Below are positions 42,417 through 52,351 of a stretch of DNA of 64,000 nucleotides, one piece after another (the first letter of the stretch is position 1; every line of letters starts with the position of its first letter). This DNA comes from Novosphingobium sp. JCM 18896. GTDB taxonomy: Bacteria; Pseudomonadota; Alphaproteobacteria; Sphingomonadales; Sphingomonadaceae. The notes under the pieces are model-generated. The model was not told the origin of the DNA, did no database searches, and saw only the letters and a list, made by a program, of their open reading frames with translations. The position numbers and the translations under genes were made by a program. Location: NCBI RefSeq assembly GCF_025938095.1, contig NZ_JAPCZF010000001.1, positions 248,001 through 312,000 on the forward strand, read 5' to 3'.

Positions 42417-43015
42417 GAGGCAAGTGTCCGCATCAGTTGGGCGATCGCGCGCGAGCCCTGGGCCTCGAGCCCCGTCGCGACGCGCTCGCGTTCTTCGGCA
42501 GGCTTGTTCTGCGACAGCTTGAAGGTCGGGCGCCAGGCCTGGATCTCGAGCTCGAAGCCGACGATCGCGCCGAGCATCGGCCGCAGCTTGCTTTCGGGCA
42601 TCTTGGCGAGCGTCCAGGGCTTGCCTTCGGTCACGCGCGCTTCCTCGCGCGCGCTCAGCGTCTCGAGCAGGCCGAGCAGCCCGTCGACGTCCATCCGGCG
42701 GACACGGCCTTCGAGTTCGAGCGCGACGTAGTTCCAGGTCGGCACCTGCTCGGCATCGGCATACCAGCGCGGCGAGACGTAGCCTTCGGGGCCGTTGATC
42801 ACGGCCAGCGCGGTCGTGCCGTCGAGATGCCGGGTCAGGGCATTGCCGCGCGCCAGGTGGAACTGGATCGCGCCATCCTCGGTCCAGACCAGCGGCGTAT
42901 GCGCGACGCGCGGGCCGTCGGGCGTGGTCGCGAAGACCATGCCGAAGCCGATCTCGTCGATCAGCGCTTCCATCAGCGCGCGGTCTTCGGTGCGAAAGGC
43001 GGCGTTGGGATGCAC
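42413..43015 (-). CDS. FMN-binding protein, PaiB-like
   Basis: 200-residue split-barrel protein of the FMN-binding negative regulator (PaiB) family. Family segments: HPNAAFRTEDRALMEALIDE, then GFGMVFATTPDGPRVAHTPL and the conserved VINGPEGYVSPRWYAD with VPTWNYVALELEG. The C-terminus has the EARVTEGKPWTLAKMPESKL region. I chose GTG 43015 because GGGGAGGA from the adjacent repeat element lies 8 bases upstream; TTG 43021 is too close to it. First gene of the operon leading to ATP12. The regulatory role is known only in Bacillus; here the activity is unknown. Confidence 0.88.
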   Translation of the reverse strand: MHPNAAFRTEDRALMEALIDEIGFGMVFATTPDGPRVAHTPLVWTEDGAIQFHLARGNALTRHLDGTTALAVINGPEGYVSPRWYADAEQVPTWNYVALELEGRVRRMDVDGLLGLLETLSAREEARVTEGKPWTLAKMPESKLRPMLGAIVGFELEIQAWRPTFKLSQNKPAEERERVATGLEAQGSRAIAQLMRTLAS

Positions 43016-43021
43016 GATCAA

Positions 43022-43170
43022 ATCCTCCCCGGAACGGGGAGGGGGACCGCCGGAACGGCGGTGGAGGGGGCTATCGCGCTGGCGCCTCGGTTGCGGAGGA
43101 GCGCCAGCCGGCCAACCCCCTCCACCACGCCGCTACGCGACGCGGTCCCCCTCCCCGTTCCGGGGAGGAT
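43022..43170. mobile_element. MITE-like CCTCCCC element 3 (149 bp)
   Basis: Left arm ATCCTCCCCGGAACGGGGAG, right arm its inverted copy ending CCGGGGAGGAT with the identical GGAAC loop. Both have ACCGC-type cores and GGTGGAGGGGG inner ends. It exactly fills the gap between the RluA-family gene and the FMN-binding gene. Its left end supplies the ribosome site for the FMN-binding gene. Confidence 0.75.
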
Positions 43171-43181
43171 CGCATGCCTTG

Positions 43182-44489
43182 TCACGGCCGCCGACCCTTG
43201 GGCTTGCCGATCGAGCGACCGGTCGGCCGAGCCGGAGCAGTCCTGCCCGGCGCCGTCTTCGGCGCGGACTTCGCACCGCTGCCGGGGCCATCGCCGGCGC
43301 CCGAACGCGCGCTGGGCCGGCCGCCGATCTTCTTCTTGCCGGCGGGCTTGCTGGGGGGCTTAGTGGCATCCCGACCCGAGCCGGCAGGACCGCGCTCGCC
43401 GCTCTTGCGCGTCTGGCGCTCGCCGCGGCGTTCCTTGCGGTACTGCTTGGCATGGGCCTTGGCCGCGGTCTTCTCGACCTCGCGGCTCGGCTTGCGCGGA
43501 GCCTCGATCAGCATTTCGCCGTCGTCCTCGTCGAAGCCGAGCTGTTCCATGCCCATGGCGAAATGCTCGGGCAGGGGCGCGGTGACGTCGAGCGGCGCGC
43601 CGTCGGGGTGATCGATGATCAGCCGCCGCGCGTGCAGGTGCATCTTGCGGCTGATCGTGCCCGACAGGAAGGCGTCGGGGCCGCCGTACTTGCCGTCGCC
43701 GACGATCGGATGGCCGATTGCCGCCATGTGGACGCGGAGCTGGTGGGTGCGGCCGGTGAACGGCTGCAGCTCGACCCAGGCGGCGCGATTGCCGGCACGG
43801 TCGATCACGCGATAGCGCGTGCGCGCGGGCTGGCCCTGCTCGCTCTCGTCTACCATCATCTTCTCGCCGCCGGTGCCCGGCTGCTTGGCCAGCGGCAGCT
43901 CGATCATGCCGTCCTCGATCGACGGCACGCCGACGATCAGCGCCCAGTAGATTTTGCGCGCGGTGCGCGTCGAGAAGCGCTTCGAGAAATAGGCGGCGCT
44001 GCCCGGGGTGCGCGCGATCAGCAGCACGCCCGAAGTGTCCTTGTCGAGCCGGTGGACCAGACGCGGGCGCGGTCCGTCGGCAGCGAAGGCATCGAGCAGG
44101 CCGTCGACGTGTTCCTTGGTGCCCGAACCGCCTTGGGTGGCGAGCCCCGGCGGCTTGTTGAGCACGATCGCCGCGCGGTCCTGGGTCAGGACCATGGCCT
44201 CGGCCTTCTCGATCTGCTCCTCGGTCAGCTCGCGGCGCGGCCTGGCGCCGCCCTTCTCGGGGATGGTGCCGCCCGGCGGTACGCGCAGGACCTGGCCCTT
44301 GGTCAGGCGATCGTCGACACCCGCGCGCTTGCCGTCGACGCGGATCTGGCCGGTGCGCGCCCAGCGGCTCACCGTGGCGAAGCCGACCTGCGGCAGGTGG
44401 CGCTTGAACCAGCGGTCGAGCCGGACACCGTCGTCGTCGGCGCCGACGGTGAACTGGCGGACCTGGTCGCTCTTGTCCTGCATGCTCAT
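43182..44489 (-). CDS. RluA-family pseudouridine synthase with basic tail
   Basis: 435-residue rRNA pseudouridine synthase of the RluA/RluC group. An S4 domain at residues about 12-75 (GVRLDRWFKRHLPQVGFATV). The catalytic motif HRLDKDTSGVLLIART lies near 150, and RTHQLRVHMAAIGHPIVGDG follows. The last about 110 residues are low-complexity Lys/Arg/Pro/Ala-rich (KAHAKQYRKERRGERQTRKS) and probably bind RNA non-specifically. RluC activity (positions 955, 2504, 2580) is possible but not provable. ATG 44489 overlaps the crcB stop by 4 bases. Confidence 0.9.
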   Translation of the reverse strand: MSMQDKSDQVRQFTVGADDDGVRLDRWFKRHLPQVGFATVSRWARTGQIRVDGKRAGVDDRLTKGQVLRVPPGGTIPEKGGARPRRELTEEQIEKAEAMVLTQDRAAIVLNKPPGLATQGGSGTKEHVDGLLDAFAADGPRPRLVHRLDKDTSGVLLIARTPGSAAYFSKRFSTRTARKIYWALIVGVPSIEDGMIELPLAKQPGTGGEKMMVDESEQGQPARTRYRVIDRAGNRAAWVELQPFTGRTHQLRVHMAAIGHPIVGDGKYGGPDAFLSGTISRKMHLHARRLIIDHPDGAPLDVTAPLPEHFAMGMEQLGFDEDDGEMLIEAPRKPSREVEKTAAKAHAKQYRKERRGERQTRKSGERGPAGSGRDATKPPSKPAGKKKIGGRPSARSGAGDGPGSGAKSAPKTAPGRTAPARPTGRSIGKPKGRRP

Positions 44490-44890
44490 GCCACGGCTCG
44501 CATAAGGTAGAGGCCGGCGAACAGCCCGCCGAAGCCGCCGATCAGCGAGGCGGCGACATAGGTCATCGCCGTGGCCAGGGCACCGCGCTCGATCAGCACG
44601 GCGAAGTCGAGGCTGAAGGCCGAGAAGGTGGTGAACCCGCCGAGCAGGCCGACGCCGAGCAGCAGGCGCCAGTTCTCACCCGAGTGCATCGTGGGACTGC
44701 CGAAGCGCGCCAGCCAGCCGGCGAGCAGGCCCATGGCCATCGAGCCGACGAGATTGACCGTCAGGGTCGCCCAGGGGAAGGCAGCGGTCGTCGGCGAAAG
44801 CGCGCGCGCGACGAGGAAGCGCAGCCACGAGCCGGCAGCGCCGCCGGCGGCGACATAGCAGGATGCGGTAAGGAAGGAGGGTGGGCTCAT
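44486..44890 (-). CDS. crcB: Fluoride ion exporter CrcB/FluC
   Basis: 134-residue small membrane channel that expels fluoride as a dimer. Four helices. The family motifs are present: AGGAAGSWLRFLVA, FPWATLTVNLVGSMAMG and GVGLLGGFTTFSAFSLD, which contains the GGxTTFSxF pore motif. ATG 44890. I looked in the 100-base upstream region for a fluoride riboswitch and saw none. It is translationally coupled to the pseudouridine synthase. Confidence 0.95.
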   Translation of the reverse strand: MSPPSFLTASCYVAAGGAAGSWLRFLVARALSPTTAAFPWATLTVNLVGSMAMGLLAGWLARFGSPTMHSGENWRLLLGVGLLGGFTTFSAFSLDFAVLIERGALATAMTYVAASLIGGFGGLFAGLYLMRAVA

Positions 44891-44993
44891 CGCTGCGCCA
44901 TAGCTGCGCGGGGGCGATCACGCCAGCGCCTCCATTGAGCCTGTGCGAGCCACCGCCTATGTCCGCCCGACTACCGGGGGAGGGAGGCACTAC

Positions 44994-45923
44994 ATGGCCT
45001 ATGTGCGCTTGACGTTGGATGACGTGGCCGAGGACCTGCGCGGCGCGGTCAAGCGGATGCCGCGGCTGCCTTTGCAGTTCTCGCTGGTGCGCCGCCTCGT
45101 CCGCTGGGGGCTGCGTCGCACGCCGACGCAGGCCGTGCCTGGTGTCGAGATCCGCACGATCGGCGCCTTGCGTGTCTATCTGCCGGCCGAGCGGCGGACG
45201 CGCGCGGCTTTGCTGTGGATCCATGGCGGCGGCTTCCTGATCGGTGTGCCCGCGCAGAACGACCGGCTCTGCGCGGAGACCGCCGCGGCGCTGGGCATGA
45301 TCGTGGTCGCGGCAAGCTACCGGCTGGCGCCCGAGCATCCGTTTCCCGCCGGGCTCGACGATTGCCGCCACGCCTGGCGCGAACTGCGCGATAGGGCCGG
45401 CGAGCTCGACATCGATCCTGCGCGCGTGGTGATCGGCGGCGAAAGTGCGGGTGGCGGGCTCGCAGCAACCCTGGTGCAACGGCTCTGCGACGAGGGAGAG
45501 CGCCCCCTGGCGCAGTGGCTGTTCTATCCGATGCTCGACGATCGCACCGCCGCCCGGCGCGATCTCGATGCGGTACAGCACCCGATCTGGAACAATGCCT
45601 CGAACCGGGTCGGCTGGCGGTCCTATCTCGGCGGCGAGCCGGGTGGTGCGGTACCGCCCTATGCCGCGGGCGCGCACCGTACCGATCTCGCCGGCCTGCC
45701 GCCGGCCTGGATCGGGGTCGGTTCGATCGATCTCTTCGCCGCCGAGGACCGCGCCTATGCCGACAAGCTGGCCGCCGCCGGAGTCGCGGCGACCTTCGTC
45801 GAGGCGCCCGGCGCCGCGCACGGCTTCGTCGCCTGGGCGCCCGATGCGCCGACTTCGCGCGATTTCCTCGGCCGGGCGATCGCCTGGCTGGCGGGCATAC
45901 TGGCGGAACCGGGCAACGGATGA
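44994..45923 (+). CDS. Alpha/beta hydrolase, hormone-sensitive-lipase family
   Basis: 309-residue esterase/lipase. The oxyanion motif HGGGFLIG lies near 80, the nucleophile elbow [13 protein letters not shown] near 152 (GxSxG), and the remaining triad members are probably the aspartate in [15 protein letters not shown] and the histidine in [11 protein letters not shown]. No signal peptide, so it is probably cytoplasmic. Substrate unknown; the family hydrolyses short acyl esters. ATG 44994 has GGGAGGGAGG 8 bases upstream; the extension to 44943 is unlikely. It is divergent from crcB. Confidence 0.92.
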   Translation: MAYVRLTLDDVAEDLRGAVKRMPRLPLQFSLVRRLVRWGLRRTPTQAVPGVEIRTIGALRVYLPAERRTRAALLWIHGGGFLIGVPAQNDRLCAETAAALGMIVVAASYRLAPEHPFPAGLDDCRHAWRELRDRAGELDIDPARVVIGGESAGGGLAATLVQRLCDEGERPLAQWLFYPMLDDRTAARRDLDAVQHPIWNNASNRVGWRSYLGGEPGGAVPPYAAGAHRTDLAGLPPAWIGVGSIDLFAAEDRAYADKLAAAGVAATFVEAPGAAHGFVAWAPDAPTSRDFLGRAIAWLAGILAEPGNG

Positions 45924-46107
45924 TCGCCAATCGCGCAAAGGAAATGGAGCAAAGGGTTGCCTTGCCTGCCGCTCTTTGCTAGCGGGCCGCCTGTTCGAGC
46001 CGATCCCAACGGATTCGGCTTATCCTGCTATTGTTCACTTTTGGGCAAATCCCCGCGCGTTTGCATCGGTGGGGCTCTGGCCTTCGTTTTGTGAGGTGTG
46101 TCGGTTT

Positions 46108-46314
46108 ATGCAAATTCTCGTCCGCGACAACAATGTCGACCAGGCTCTGCGCGCGCTCAAGAAGAAGCTGCAGCGCGAGGGCGTGTATCGCGAGATGAAG
46201 CTGCGCCGTCACTACGAAAAGCCCTCGGAAAAGCGCGCCCGTGAAAAGGCTGCTGCCGTCCGCCGCGCTCGCAAGCTCGAGCGCAAGCGGCTGGAGCGCG
46301 ACGGCGTCAAGTAG
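46108..46314 (+). CDS. rpsU: 30S ribosomal protein S21
   Basis: 68-residue ribosomal protein, strongly basic. The start [20 protein letters not shown] and the central [20 protein letters not shown] are diagnostic. ATG 46108. A strong terminator follows at 46381. The 184-base upstream gap should carry its promoter; I could not pick one confidently. Confidence 0.97.
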   Translation: MQILVRDNNVDQALRALKKKLQREGVYREMKLRRHYEKPSEKRAREKAAAVRRARKLERKRLERDGVK

Positions 46315-46380
46315 GATGCTGGGCGCGGTTCCCGAAAGGGTGCGCCAGCAAGCTTGAACCACGCCTTGCGATGAGCCATG

Positions 46381-46411
46381 AGGGCGCGGAATCAGTTCCG
46401 CGCCCTTTTTG
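46381..46411 (+). terminator. Rho-independent terminator downstream of rpsU
   Basis: Perfect stem AGGGCGCGGAA / TTCCGCGCCCT with a TCAG loop (46381-46406) followed by TTTT. It lies 67 bases after the rpsU stop and 39 before the FKBP start. Confidence 0.93.
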
Positions 46412-46449
46412 CTGTCTGTTCTGCAGGCCTTATTACTAGGATCGACCCG

Positions 46450-47004
46450 ATGACCGAGATCACCCGCGTACCTCTTCAGCCGATCGCCAAGGGCTCGCTG
46501 AGCAAGATCTGGGTCGGCGTCGCCGCCCTGGCGCTGGCCGCGGGCGGCATCGCCTGGGCGGCCATGCCGCCGCAGGTCCACGTCGCGACGCTCACGGCCG
46601 GCCATGGCGCCTCGCCGGTCGCCAGCGACGTCGCGCTGATCAACTACAAGGGCACCCTGCCCGACGGGAAGGTCTTCGACGAGGGCAGCAACAAGGTGTT
46701 CCCGCTGCAGGGCGTGATCCCGGGCTTCACCAAGGCGCTCGAGCAGATGCAGAAGGGCGGCAAGTACAAGGTCCAGATCCCGGCCTCGCTCGGCTACGGC
46801 GACAAGGCCCAGGGCCCGATTCCCGCCAACACCGACCTGACCTTCGAGATCGAGCTGATCGATTTCATCAGCGGCGAGGAATACCAGCGCCAGATGCAGA
46901 TGATGCAGCAGATGCAACAAATGCAGATGCAGCAGGGCGGCGCCCCCCACGGCGCGTTGCCGCCGGGCGTCCAGGGCATGCCCGAAGGCGCGCCGCAGCC
47001 GTAA
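46450..47004 (+). CDS. FKBP-type peptidyl-prolyl cis-trans isomerase
   Basis: 184 residues. A membrane anchor or signal segment covers about 19-38 (KIWVGVAALALAAGGIAWAA), so the protein is probably periplasmic and anchored. An FKBP domain covers about 55-140 (ASDVALINYKGTLPDGKVFD, PLQGVIPGFTKALEQMQKGG, then ASLGYGDKAQGPIPANTDLT). A Met/Gln-rich tail (QMQMMQQMQQMQMQQGG, about 151-167) precedes the C-terminus; its purpose is unknown. ATG 46450. It precedes gatC by 27 bases and may be co-transcribed with gatCAB. Confidence 0.93.
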   Translation: MTEITRVPLQPIAKGSLSKIWVGVAALALAAGGIAWAAMPPQVHVATLTAGHGASPVASDVALINYKGTLPDGKVFDEGSNKVFPLQGVIPGFTKALEQMQKGGKYKVQIPASLGYGDKAQGPIPANTDLTFEIELIDFISGEEYQRQMQMMQQMQQMQMQQGGAPHGALPPGVQGMPEGAPQP

Positions 47005-47031
47005 TTCCCTTTTCCTGACGAAAGCAAAGCC

Positions 47032-47334
47032 ATGTCGGTCGATACCGCAACCGTGGCCAAGATCGCCGCTCTCGCCCGCCTCAAGGTGAGCGAGGCGGAG
47101 ATCGCCGCCATGGTCCCCGAACTCAACGGCATTCTCGCCTGGGTCGAACAGCTCGGCGAGGTCGATGTCACCGGCGTCGAGCCGATGACCGCCGTGATCG
47201 AGAACAAGCTGCGCCTGCGCGAAGACGTGATCGACGCCGATCCGCTGACCGGCGGCGGCAAGCGCGACGACGTTCTGGCCAATGCCCCGGCGGCCGAGCA
47301 CGGCTTCTTCGGCGTGCCCAAGGTGATCGAATAA
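47032..47334 (+). CDS. gatC: Glu/Asp-tRNA amidotransferase subunit C
   Basis: 100-residue small subunit that bridges GatA and GatB in the transamidosome. Family pattern: [20 protein letters not shown] at the start, and the C-terminal [20 protein letters not shown], then [13 protein letters not shown] 47032, with the gatA start 3 bases after its stop. Part of gatCAB. Confidence 0.97.
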   Translation: MSVDTATVAKIAALARLKVSEAEIAAMVPELNGILAWVEQLGEVDVTGVEPMTAVIENKLRLREDVIDADPLTGGGKRDDVLANAPAAEHGFFGVPKVIE

Positions 47335-47336
47335 AC

Positions 47337-48824
47337 ATGACGGACGTAACCGAACTCGGCGTCGCCGCGATCCGCGAGGGCGTGGCCAAGGGTGACTTCA
47401 CCGCGGTCGAAGTGGCCGAGGCGTTCAACGCCAACGTCGCCGCCGCGCAGCAGGCGCTCAACGCCTTCATCGTGCCGACCCCCGAAAAGGCGGTCGAGGC
47501 CGCGCAGGCGGTCGACGCCGCGCGCGCCGCGGGCAAGCCGCTGGGCAAGATGGCCGGCGTGCCGATCGGCATGAAGGACCTGTTCGCCACGCGCGGCATC
47601 CAGACCACCGCGGCGAGCCACATCCTCGAAGGCTTCAAGCCCGAATACGAGTCGACCGTCAGCCAGAAGCTGTGGGACGCGGGCGCGGGCATGCTGGGCA
47701 AGCTCAACCTCGACCAGTTCGCGATGGGCTCGTCGAACGAGACCTCGTACTTCGGCAACGTGATCTCGCCCTGGCGCCGCAACGACGGCGGCAACGCCGC
47801 GCTCGCGCCGGGCGGTTCGTCGGGCGGCAGCTCGGCCGCGGTCGCCGCGCGCCTGGCGCCGGCCGCCACGGGCACCGACACTGGCGGTTCGATCCGCCAG
47901 CCGGCCGCCTTCACCGGCATCTCGGGCATCAAGCCGACCTACGGTCGTTGCAGCCGTTGGGGCGTGGTAGCTTTCGCCAGCTCGCTCGACCAGGCGGGCC
48001 CGATGGCGCGCGACGTGCGCGACTGCGCGATCATGCTCGAGGCCATGGCCGGCTTCGATCCCAAGGATTCGACCAGCCTCGACCTGCCGGTGCCCGACTG
48101 GGAAGCCGCGCTTTCGGGCGACCTCACGGGCAAGAAGGTCGGCATTCCGCGCGAATACCGGCTCGACGGCATGGACGAGGAAGTCGCCAAGTCGTGGGAC
48201 CAGGGCATCGCCTGGCTCAAGGACGCCGGTGCCGAGATCGTCGAGATCAGCCTGCCGCATACCAAGTATGCGCTGCCGACCTACTACATCATCGCCCCGG
48301 CCGAAGCCTCGTCGAATCTCGCGCGCTATGACGGCGTGCGCTACGGCCTGCGCGACCTGCCCGATGGGGCGGGCCTGCAGGACATGTATGCCGCCACCCG
48401 CGCCGCCGGTTTCGGTCCCGAGGTCAAGCGCCGCATCCTGATCGGCACCTATGTGCTCTCGGCCGGCTTCTACGACGCCTATTATACGCAGGCTCAGAAG
48501 GTTAGGGCGCTGATCTCGCGTGATTTCAAGGAAGCCTGGGCGCACTGCGATGTGATCCTGGCGCCGACCACGCCGAGTGCCTCGTTCGCGCTGGGCGAGA
48601 AGAGCGCCGATCCGCTCGAGATGTACCTCAACGACGTCTTCTCGGTCCCCGCCAGCCTCGCCGGCCTGCCGGCGATGTCGGTTCCGGCCGGGCTGAACGC
48701 GGAAGGCCTGCCGCTCGGTCTGCAGATCATCGGCAAGCCCTTCGACGAACAGGGCGTCCTCAACGCCGGCCTCGCGATCGAGAGCCGCGCGCAGTTCTCC
48801 GCCAAGCCTGAGAAGTGGTGGTAA
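47337..48824 (+). CDS. gatA: Glu/Asp-tRNA amidotransferase subunit A
   Basis: 495-residue amidase that frees ammonia from glutamine to convert misacylated Glu-tRNA-Gln or Asp-tRNA-Asn. The catalytic Ser-cis-Ser-Lys triad is in place: lysine 80 in PIGMKDLF, cis-serine about 161 in [12 protein letters not shown], serine 185 in [15 protein letters not shown] 47337. Sphingomonads lack glutaminyl-tRNA synthetase, so this complex is expected to be essential. It is followed by gatB one base after its stop. Confidence 0.98.
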   Translation: MTDVTELGVAAIREGVAKGDFTAVEVAEAFNANVAAAQQALNAFIVPTPEKAVEAAQAVDAARAAGKPLGKMAGVPIGMKDLFATRGIQTTAASHILEGFKPEYESTVSQKLWDAGAGMLGKLNLDQFAMGSSNETSYFGNVISPWRRNDGGNAALAPGGSSGGSSAAVAARLAPAATGTDTGGSIRQPAAFTGISGIKPTYGRCSRWGVVAFASSLDQAGPMARDVRDCAIMLEAMAGFDPKDSTSLDLPVPDWEAALSGDLTGKKVGIPREYRLDGMDEEVAKSWDQGIAWLKDAGAEIVEISLPHTKYALPTYYIIAPAEASSNLARYDGVRYGLRDLPDGAGLQDMYAATRAAGFGPEVKRRILIGTYVLSAGFYDAYYTQAQKVRALISRDFKEAWAHCDVILAPTTPSASFALGEKSADPLEMYLNDVFSVPASLAGLPAMSVPAGLNAEGLPLGLQIIGKPFDEQGVLNAGLAIESRAQFSAKPEKWW

Positions 48825-48825
48825 G

Positions 48826-50313
48826 ATGAGCGAATATCGCATCAAGGGCGAAACCGGCGACTGGGAGGTCGTGATAGGCCTCGAGGTCCACGCCCAGGTT
48901 GTCTCGAAGTCCAAGCTGTTCTCGGGGTCGGCGACGGCCTTCGGGGCCGAGCCCAATTCGCAGGTGTCGCTGGTCGACGCGGCGATGCCCGGCATGCTGC
49001 CCGTGCTCAACAAGGAGTGCATCCGCCAGGCGGTGCGCACCGGCATGGCGATCAACGCGCCGATCAACAAGTGGTCGCGCTTCGACCGCAAGAACTACTT
49101 CTACGCCGATCTGCCGCAGGGCTACCAGATCAGCCAGCTCTACCACCCGCTGGTGGGCGAGGGCGAGATCGAGGTCAGCCTCGACGAGAAGAACCCCGAG
49201 GCGGTCAAGACGATCGGCATCGAGCGCATCCACGTCGAGCAGGACGCGGGCAAGCTGATGCACGATCAGCACCCGACGATGTCCTATGTCGACCTCAACC
49301 GCTCGGGCGTGGCGCTGATGGAAATCGTGTCGAAGCCCGACATGCGTTCACCTGCCGAAGCAGGGGCTTACCTGCGTAAGCTCAGGACGATCCTGCGCTA
49401 TGTCGGCTCGTGCGACGGCAATATGGAAGAAGGCTCGATGCGCGCCGACGTCAACGTCAGCGTGCGCAAGCCCGGCGCCGAGTTCGGTACCCGGACCGAG
49501 ACGAAGAACGTCAACTCGGTGCGCTTCGTCATGGCCGTGGTCGAGCAGGAGGCGCGCCGCCAGATCGATCTGATCGAGGATGGCGGCACGGTCGTCCAGG
49601 AAACCCGGCTCTACGATCCCGACAGGAACGAGACGCGTTCGATGCGCTCGAAGGAAGACGCGCACGACTATCGCTACTTCCCCGATCCCGATCTGTTGCC
49701 GCTCGAACTCGACGAGGCTTTCCTCGCCGAGTGCCGGGCCTCGCTGCCCGAACTGCCCGATGCCAAGCGCGCGCGCTACGAGGGGCCGCTGGGCCTCTCG
49801 GCCTACAACGCCAATGCCCTGACCGCCGAGGTCGAGACGGCCATGGCCTTCGAGGAACTGCTCGCGTCGGTGGCCAAGGCCAGCGGCAAGGGCGAGGCCG
49901 ACGTCGCCAAGCGCGTGGCCAACTGGCTGCTGTCGGAGCGCGCTGGTGTTCTCAGCGCGAACAACGTTCTGGCGAGCGATCCCAAGAACTCGCTCGAAGC
50001 CAATACGGCGCTCGTCGTCGCGGCCGAGAGCGGTGCGATCTCGGGCAGCAAGGCCAAGGAGATCTTCGCGCTCTACCTGACCGGCGACATCGATCTCGCC
50101 AAGGAGATCGAGGCCAACCAGCAGACCTCGGACACCGGCGCGATCGAGGCGGCGATCGCCAAGATCCTCGCCGACAACGCCGACAAGGTCGAGCAGTACA
50201 AGGGCGGCAAGGAAGCCCTGTTCGGCTTCTTCGTCGGCCAGACGATGAAGGCCATGCAGGGCAAGGCCAATCCCGGCGTCGTCAACGAGCTGCTGAAGAA
50301 GGCGCTGGGTTAA
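48826..50313 (+). CDS. gatB: Glu/Asp-tRNA amidotransferase subunit B
   Basis: 495-residue kinase-like subunit that activates the misacylated tRNA. The opening [20 protein letters not shown], then the [15 protein letters not shown] and [16 protein letters not shown] segments, are typical, as is the C-terminal YqeY-like tail ([20 protein letters not shown]). ATG 48826. The 3' end overlaps the convergent histidine kinase stop by 4 bases. Confidence 0.98.
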   Translation: MSEYRIKGETGDWEVVIGLEVHAQVVSKSKLFSGSATAFGAEPNSQVSLVDAAMPGMLPVLNKECIRQAVRTGMAINAPINKWSRFDRKNYFYADLPQGYQISQLYHPLVGEGEIEVSLDEKNPEAVKTIGIERIHVEQDAGKLMHDQHPTMSYVDLNRSGVALMEIVSKPDMRSPAEAGAYLRKLRTILRYVGSCDGNMEEGSMRADVNVSVRKPGAEFGTRTETKNVNSVRFVMAVVEQEARRQIDLIEDGGTVVQETRLYDPDRNETRSMRSKEDAHDYRYFPDPDLLPLELDEAFLAECRASLPELPDAKRARYEGPLGLSAYNANALTAEVETAMAFEELLASVAKASGKGEADVAKRVANWLLSERAGVLSANNVLASDPKNSLEANTALVVAAESGAISGSKAKEIFALYLTGDIDLAKEIEANQQTSDTGAIEAAIAKILADNADKVEQYKGGKEALFGFFVGQTMKAMQGKANPGVVNELLKKALG

Positions 50314-51608
50314 GAACCGGGGGCGAGGGGCAGGCTCAGCCGCACCTCGCCGCCGCTGGCGCCATTCGCCAGTACGAGCGCGCCGCGATACTGCTGGGCG
50401 ATGGCTGCAGAGATGGCCAGGCCGAGCCCGCTCCCGCCGGTCTCGCGATTGCGCGAGGCCTCGCCGCGGGCGAAGGGCTGGCAGCCATAGGCAAGCATTT
50501 CCGCACTGAAACCGGGCCCCCGGTCGCGCACGACCAGCAGCGCCTGGGCACCGTCGTGCGCGAGTTGCAGGTCTGCGCTCGCGCCATAGCGCAGGGCGTT
50601 GTCGATCAGGTTCTGGATCAACCGGCGCAGCGCCATCTGCGAAGCGATCACCGGCACTGACTTCATGACGTCAGCCGTGACGGGCAGGTCCTGGACCGCG
50701 CATTCGTCGACCATCGCCGCGACCAGCTCGGCCAGGTCGAAGCGCTCGGCGGGCTCGCTGCCGCTGCGGTCGAGCGCGAGCGAATCCTCGATCAGCCGGC
50801 GCATCGCGGCGATATCTGCCTGGGCGGCGTCGCGCTGGGCTTCGGGCAGGGCCTCGAGCCGGAAGGCGAGGCGGGTCAGCGGCGTGCCGAGATCGTGCGC
50901 GATCGCCGAGAGCATGCGCGTGCGCTGCGCGACCTGGTCGATCTGGCTGCGCTGGAAGGCCGCGAGTGCGCCGGCGACCACGGCCACCTCGGGCGGACCG
51001 CTCTCCTCGGCCACGTGGAGCCCGGGGCCATCGCCGCGGACCTCGGCGGCGAGGCGGTCGAGCGGACGGGTGATCGCGCGCGCCAGACGCCAGGCGAGCC
51101 CGATGATCGCCGCGAGCACCAGCGCGGTCGCCGTCGCGACGGTCGCCCACCAGGGCAGCGAGATCGGTGCGGGATCGAGCCGTACGACCTGCCAGTTGCC
51201 CGCGGTGTGCCAGGCGAAGCGGGCCTCGCCGGGGATAAAGCGCGGCATGCCCGGTGGTCCCCTCCTGGCGGCCTCGGGCGGCGGGGGCGGCAACGCGACA
51301 TAGGCGCGCAGGTCCGTAGGCGGGGCGCCGAGGGCTTCCGCGAGCTGGCGCTCGATCGCGGCGTCGCGGCGTTCGCCGGCTGCGGCGCGGGGCTCGGTCG
51401 TGGCGCTGCTGCGGTGGAAGCGTTCGCCGTCCGGATGCCGGCTGCGCTCGCCGCGCAGCGCCGCGGCGACGTCGCCGAGCTGGATCGGCGGGGCCTTGGG
51501 CGGCGGGCCGTTGAAGGTGATCGCGATCATTACCGCGGCCGTGATCAGCACGGCGACGGCGACGAGCAGGATGATCTGCGCGGCGATCGAGCGGCGGTGG
51601 AGCGTCAC
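50310..51608 (-). CDS. Two-component sensor histidine kinase
   Basis: 432-residue membrane kinase. First helix at about 10-31, then a periplasmic region rich in charged and proline residues (about 32-148), second helix at about 150-170, HAMP ([16 protein letters not shown]), phosphoacceptor box [20 protein letters not shown], and an ATPase domain with [10 protein letters not shown] (N box), DRGPGFS (G1) and [10 protein letters not shown] (G2). The H box is of the EnvZ/OmpR group. The signal is unknown. Its start overlaps the response regulator stop by 4 bases, making a cognate pair. Confidence 0.95.
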   Translation of the reverse strand: MTLHRRSIAAQIILLVAVAVLITAAVMIAITFNGPPPKAPPIQLGDVAAALRGERSRHPDGERFHRSSATTEPRAAAGERRDAAIERQLAEALGAPPTDLRAYVALPPPPPEAARRGPPGMPRFIPGEARFAWHTAGNWQVVRLDPAPISLPWWATVATATALVLAAIIGLAWRLARAITRPLDRLAAEVRGDGPGLHVAEESGPPEVAVVAGALAAFQRSQIDQVAQRTRMLSAIAHDLGTPLTRLAFRLEALPEAQRDAAQADIAAMRRLIEDSLALDRSGSEPAERFDLAELVAAMVDECAVQDLPVTADVMKSVPVIASQMALRRLIQNLIDNALRYGASADLQLAHDGAQALLVVRDRGPGFSAEMLAYGCQPFARGEASRNRETGGSGLGLAISAAIAQQYRGALVLANGASGGEVRLSLPLAPGS

Positions 51609-52342
51609 AGTCGCTCGACCGGGCAGGTCAGGCCATAGCCGGCGCCGCGGACGGTGCGGATCAGGTCCTCACCCCCACGATCCTGCAGCTTGCGGCGCAG
51701 GCGGCTGATGTGGATGTCGATCGCGCGATCGTAGGCCAGCCCGTCGATGCCGTGGACCGCGTCCATCAGCTGGTCGCGGTTGAGCACGGCGCCGCGCGCG
51801 CGGACGAGCGCGGCGAGCAGGCGGATCTCGCTGGCGCTGAGCGTGACCGGTTGGCCGGCGGGATCGCGCAGGATCCAGCCGCTCTCGTCGAGCCGCCAGT
51901 CGGCGAAGGCGAGGATCGAGGCCTGGGTCTCCGGTCCCGCCGGGGGCAGACGCCGACGCAGCACCGAGCGCACGCGCGCGAGCAGCTCGCGCGGGTTGCA
52001 GGGCTTGGCAACATAGTCGTCGGCGCCGCTTTCGAGGCCGACGATGCGATCGATGTCGCTGGCCAGCGCCGAAAGCATGATCACCGCCGGCGCCCCGGCG
52101 CCCTGGAGCGCGCGCAGGCAGGAGAGCCCGTCCTCGCCGGGCATCATGACGTCGAGGATGACGAGATCGCTGGGCGCCTGGGCGAGGGCGGCGCGCATCG
52201 CCTTGCCGCCCTCCGCCTCGCGCACGGTGAAGCCGTTGTTGCGCAGGAAGTCGCCGATCAGCGCGCGCAGCGGCGCGTCGTCGTCGACCAGCAGGATGGA
52301 TTCACCGGCCACCCCGCCTGCATTGCCAATCGTCTTCGCCAT
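51605..52342 (-). CDS. OmpR-family response regulator
   Basis: 245-residue transcription regulator. The receiver domain (about 14-125) has the acidic pocket LLVDDDAPL, phospho-aspartate D64 in VILDVMMPGEDGLS, and lysine in YVAKPCNPREL. The winged-helix DNA-binding domain (about 145-240) contains VTLSASEIRLLAALVRARGA and AIDIHISRLRRKLQDRGGED with RTVRGAGYGL. ATG 52342. It follows the lipoprotein dioxygenase gene by 9 bases and precedes the kinase, so all three are likely one operon. Confidence 0.96.
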   Translation of the reverse strand: MAKTIGNAGGVAGESILLVDDDAPLRALIGDFLRNNGFTVREAEGGKAMRAALAQAPSDLVILDVMMPGEDGLSCLRALQGAGAPAVIMLSALASDIDRIVGLESGADDYVAKPCNPRELLARVRSVLRRRLPPAGPETQASILAFADWRLDESGWILRDPAGQPVTLSASEIRLLAALVRARGAVLNRDQLMDAVHGIDGLAYDRAIDIHISRLRRKLQDRGGEDLIRTVRGAGYGLTCPVERL

Positions 52343-52351
52343 GGCAAGTCG

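Noticed and set aside
44891..44993. Fluoride riboswitch upstream of crcB
   Set aside because: No recognisable pseudoknot-forming GGNGAUG...CCG arrangement; the short gap also contains the divergent hydrolase gene's ribosome site.
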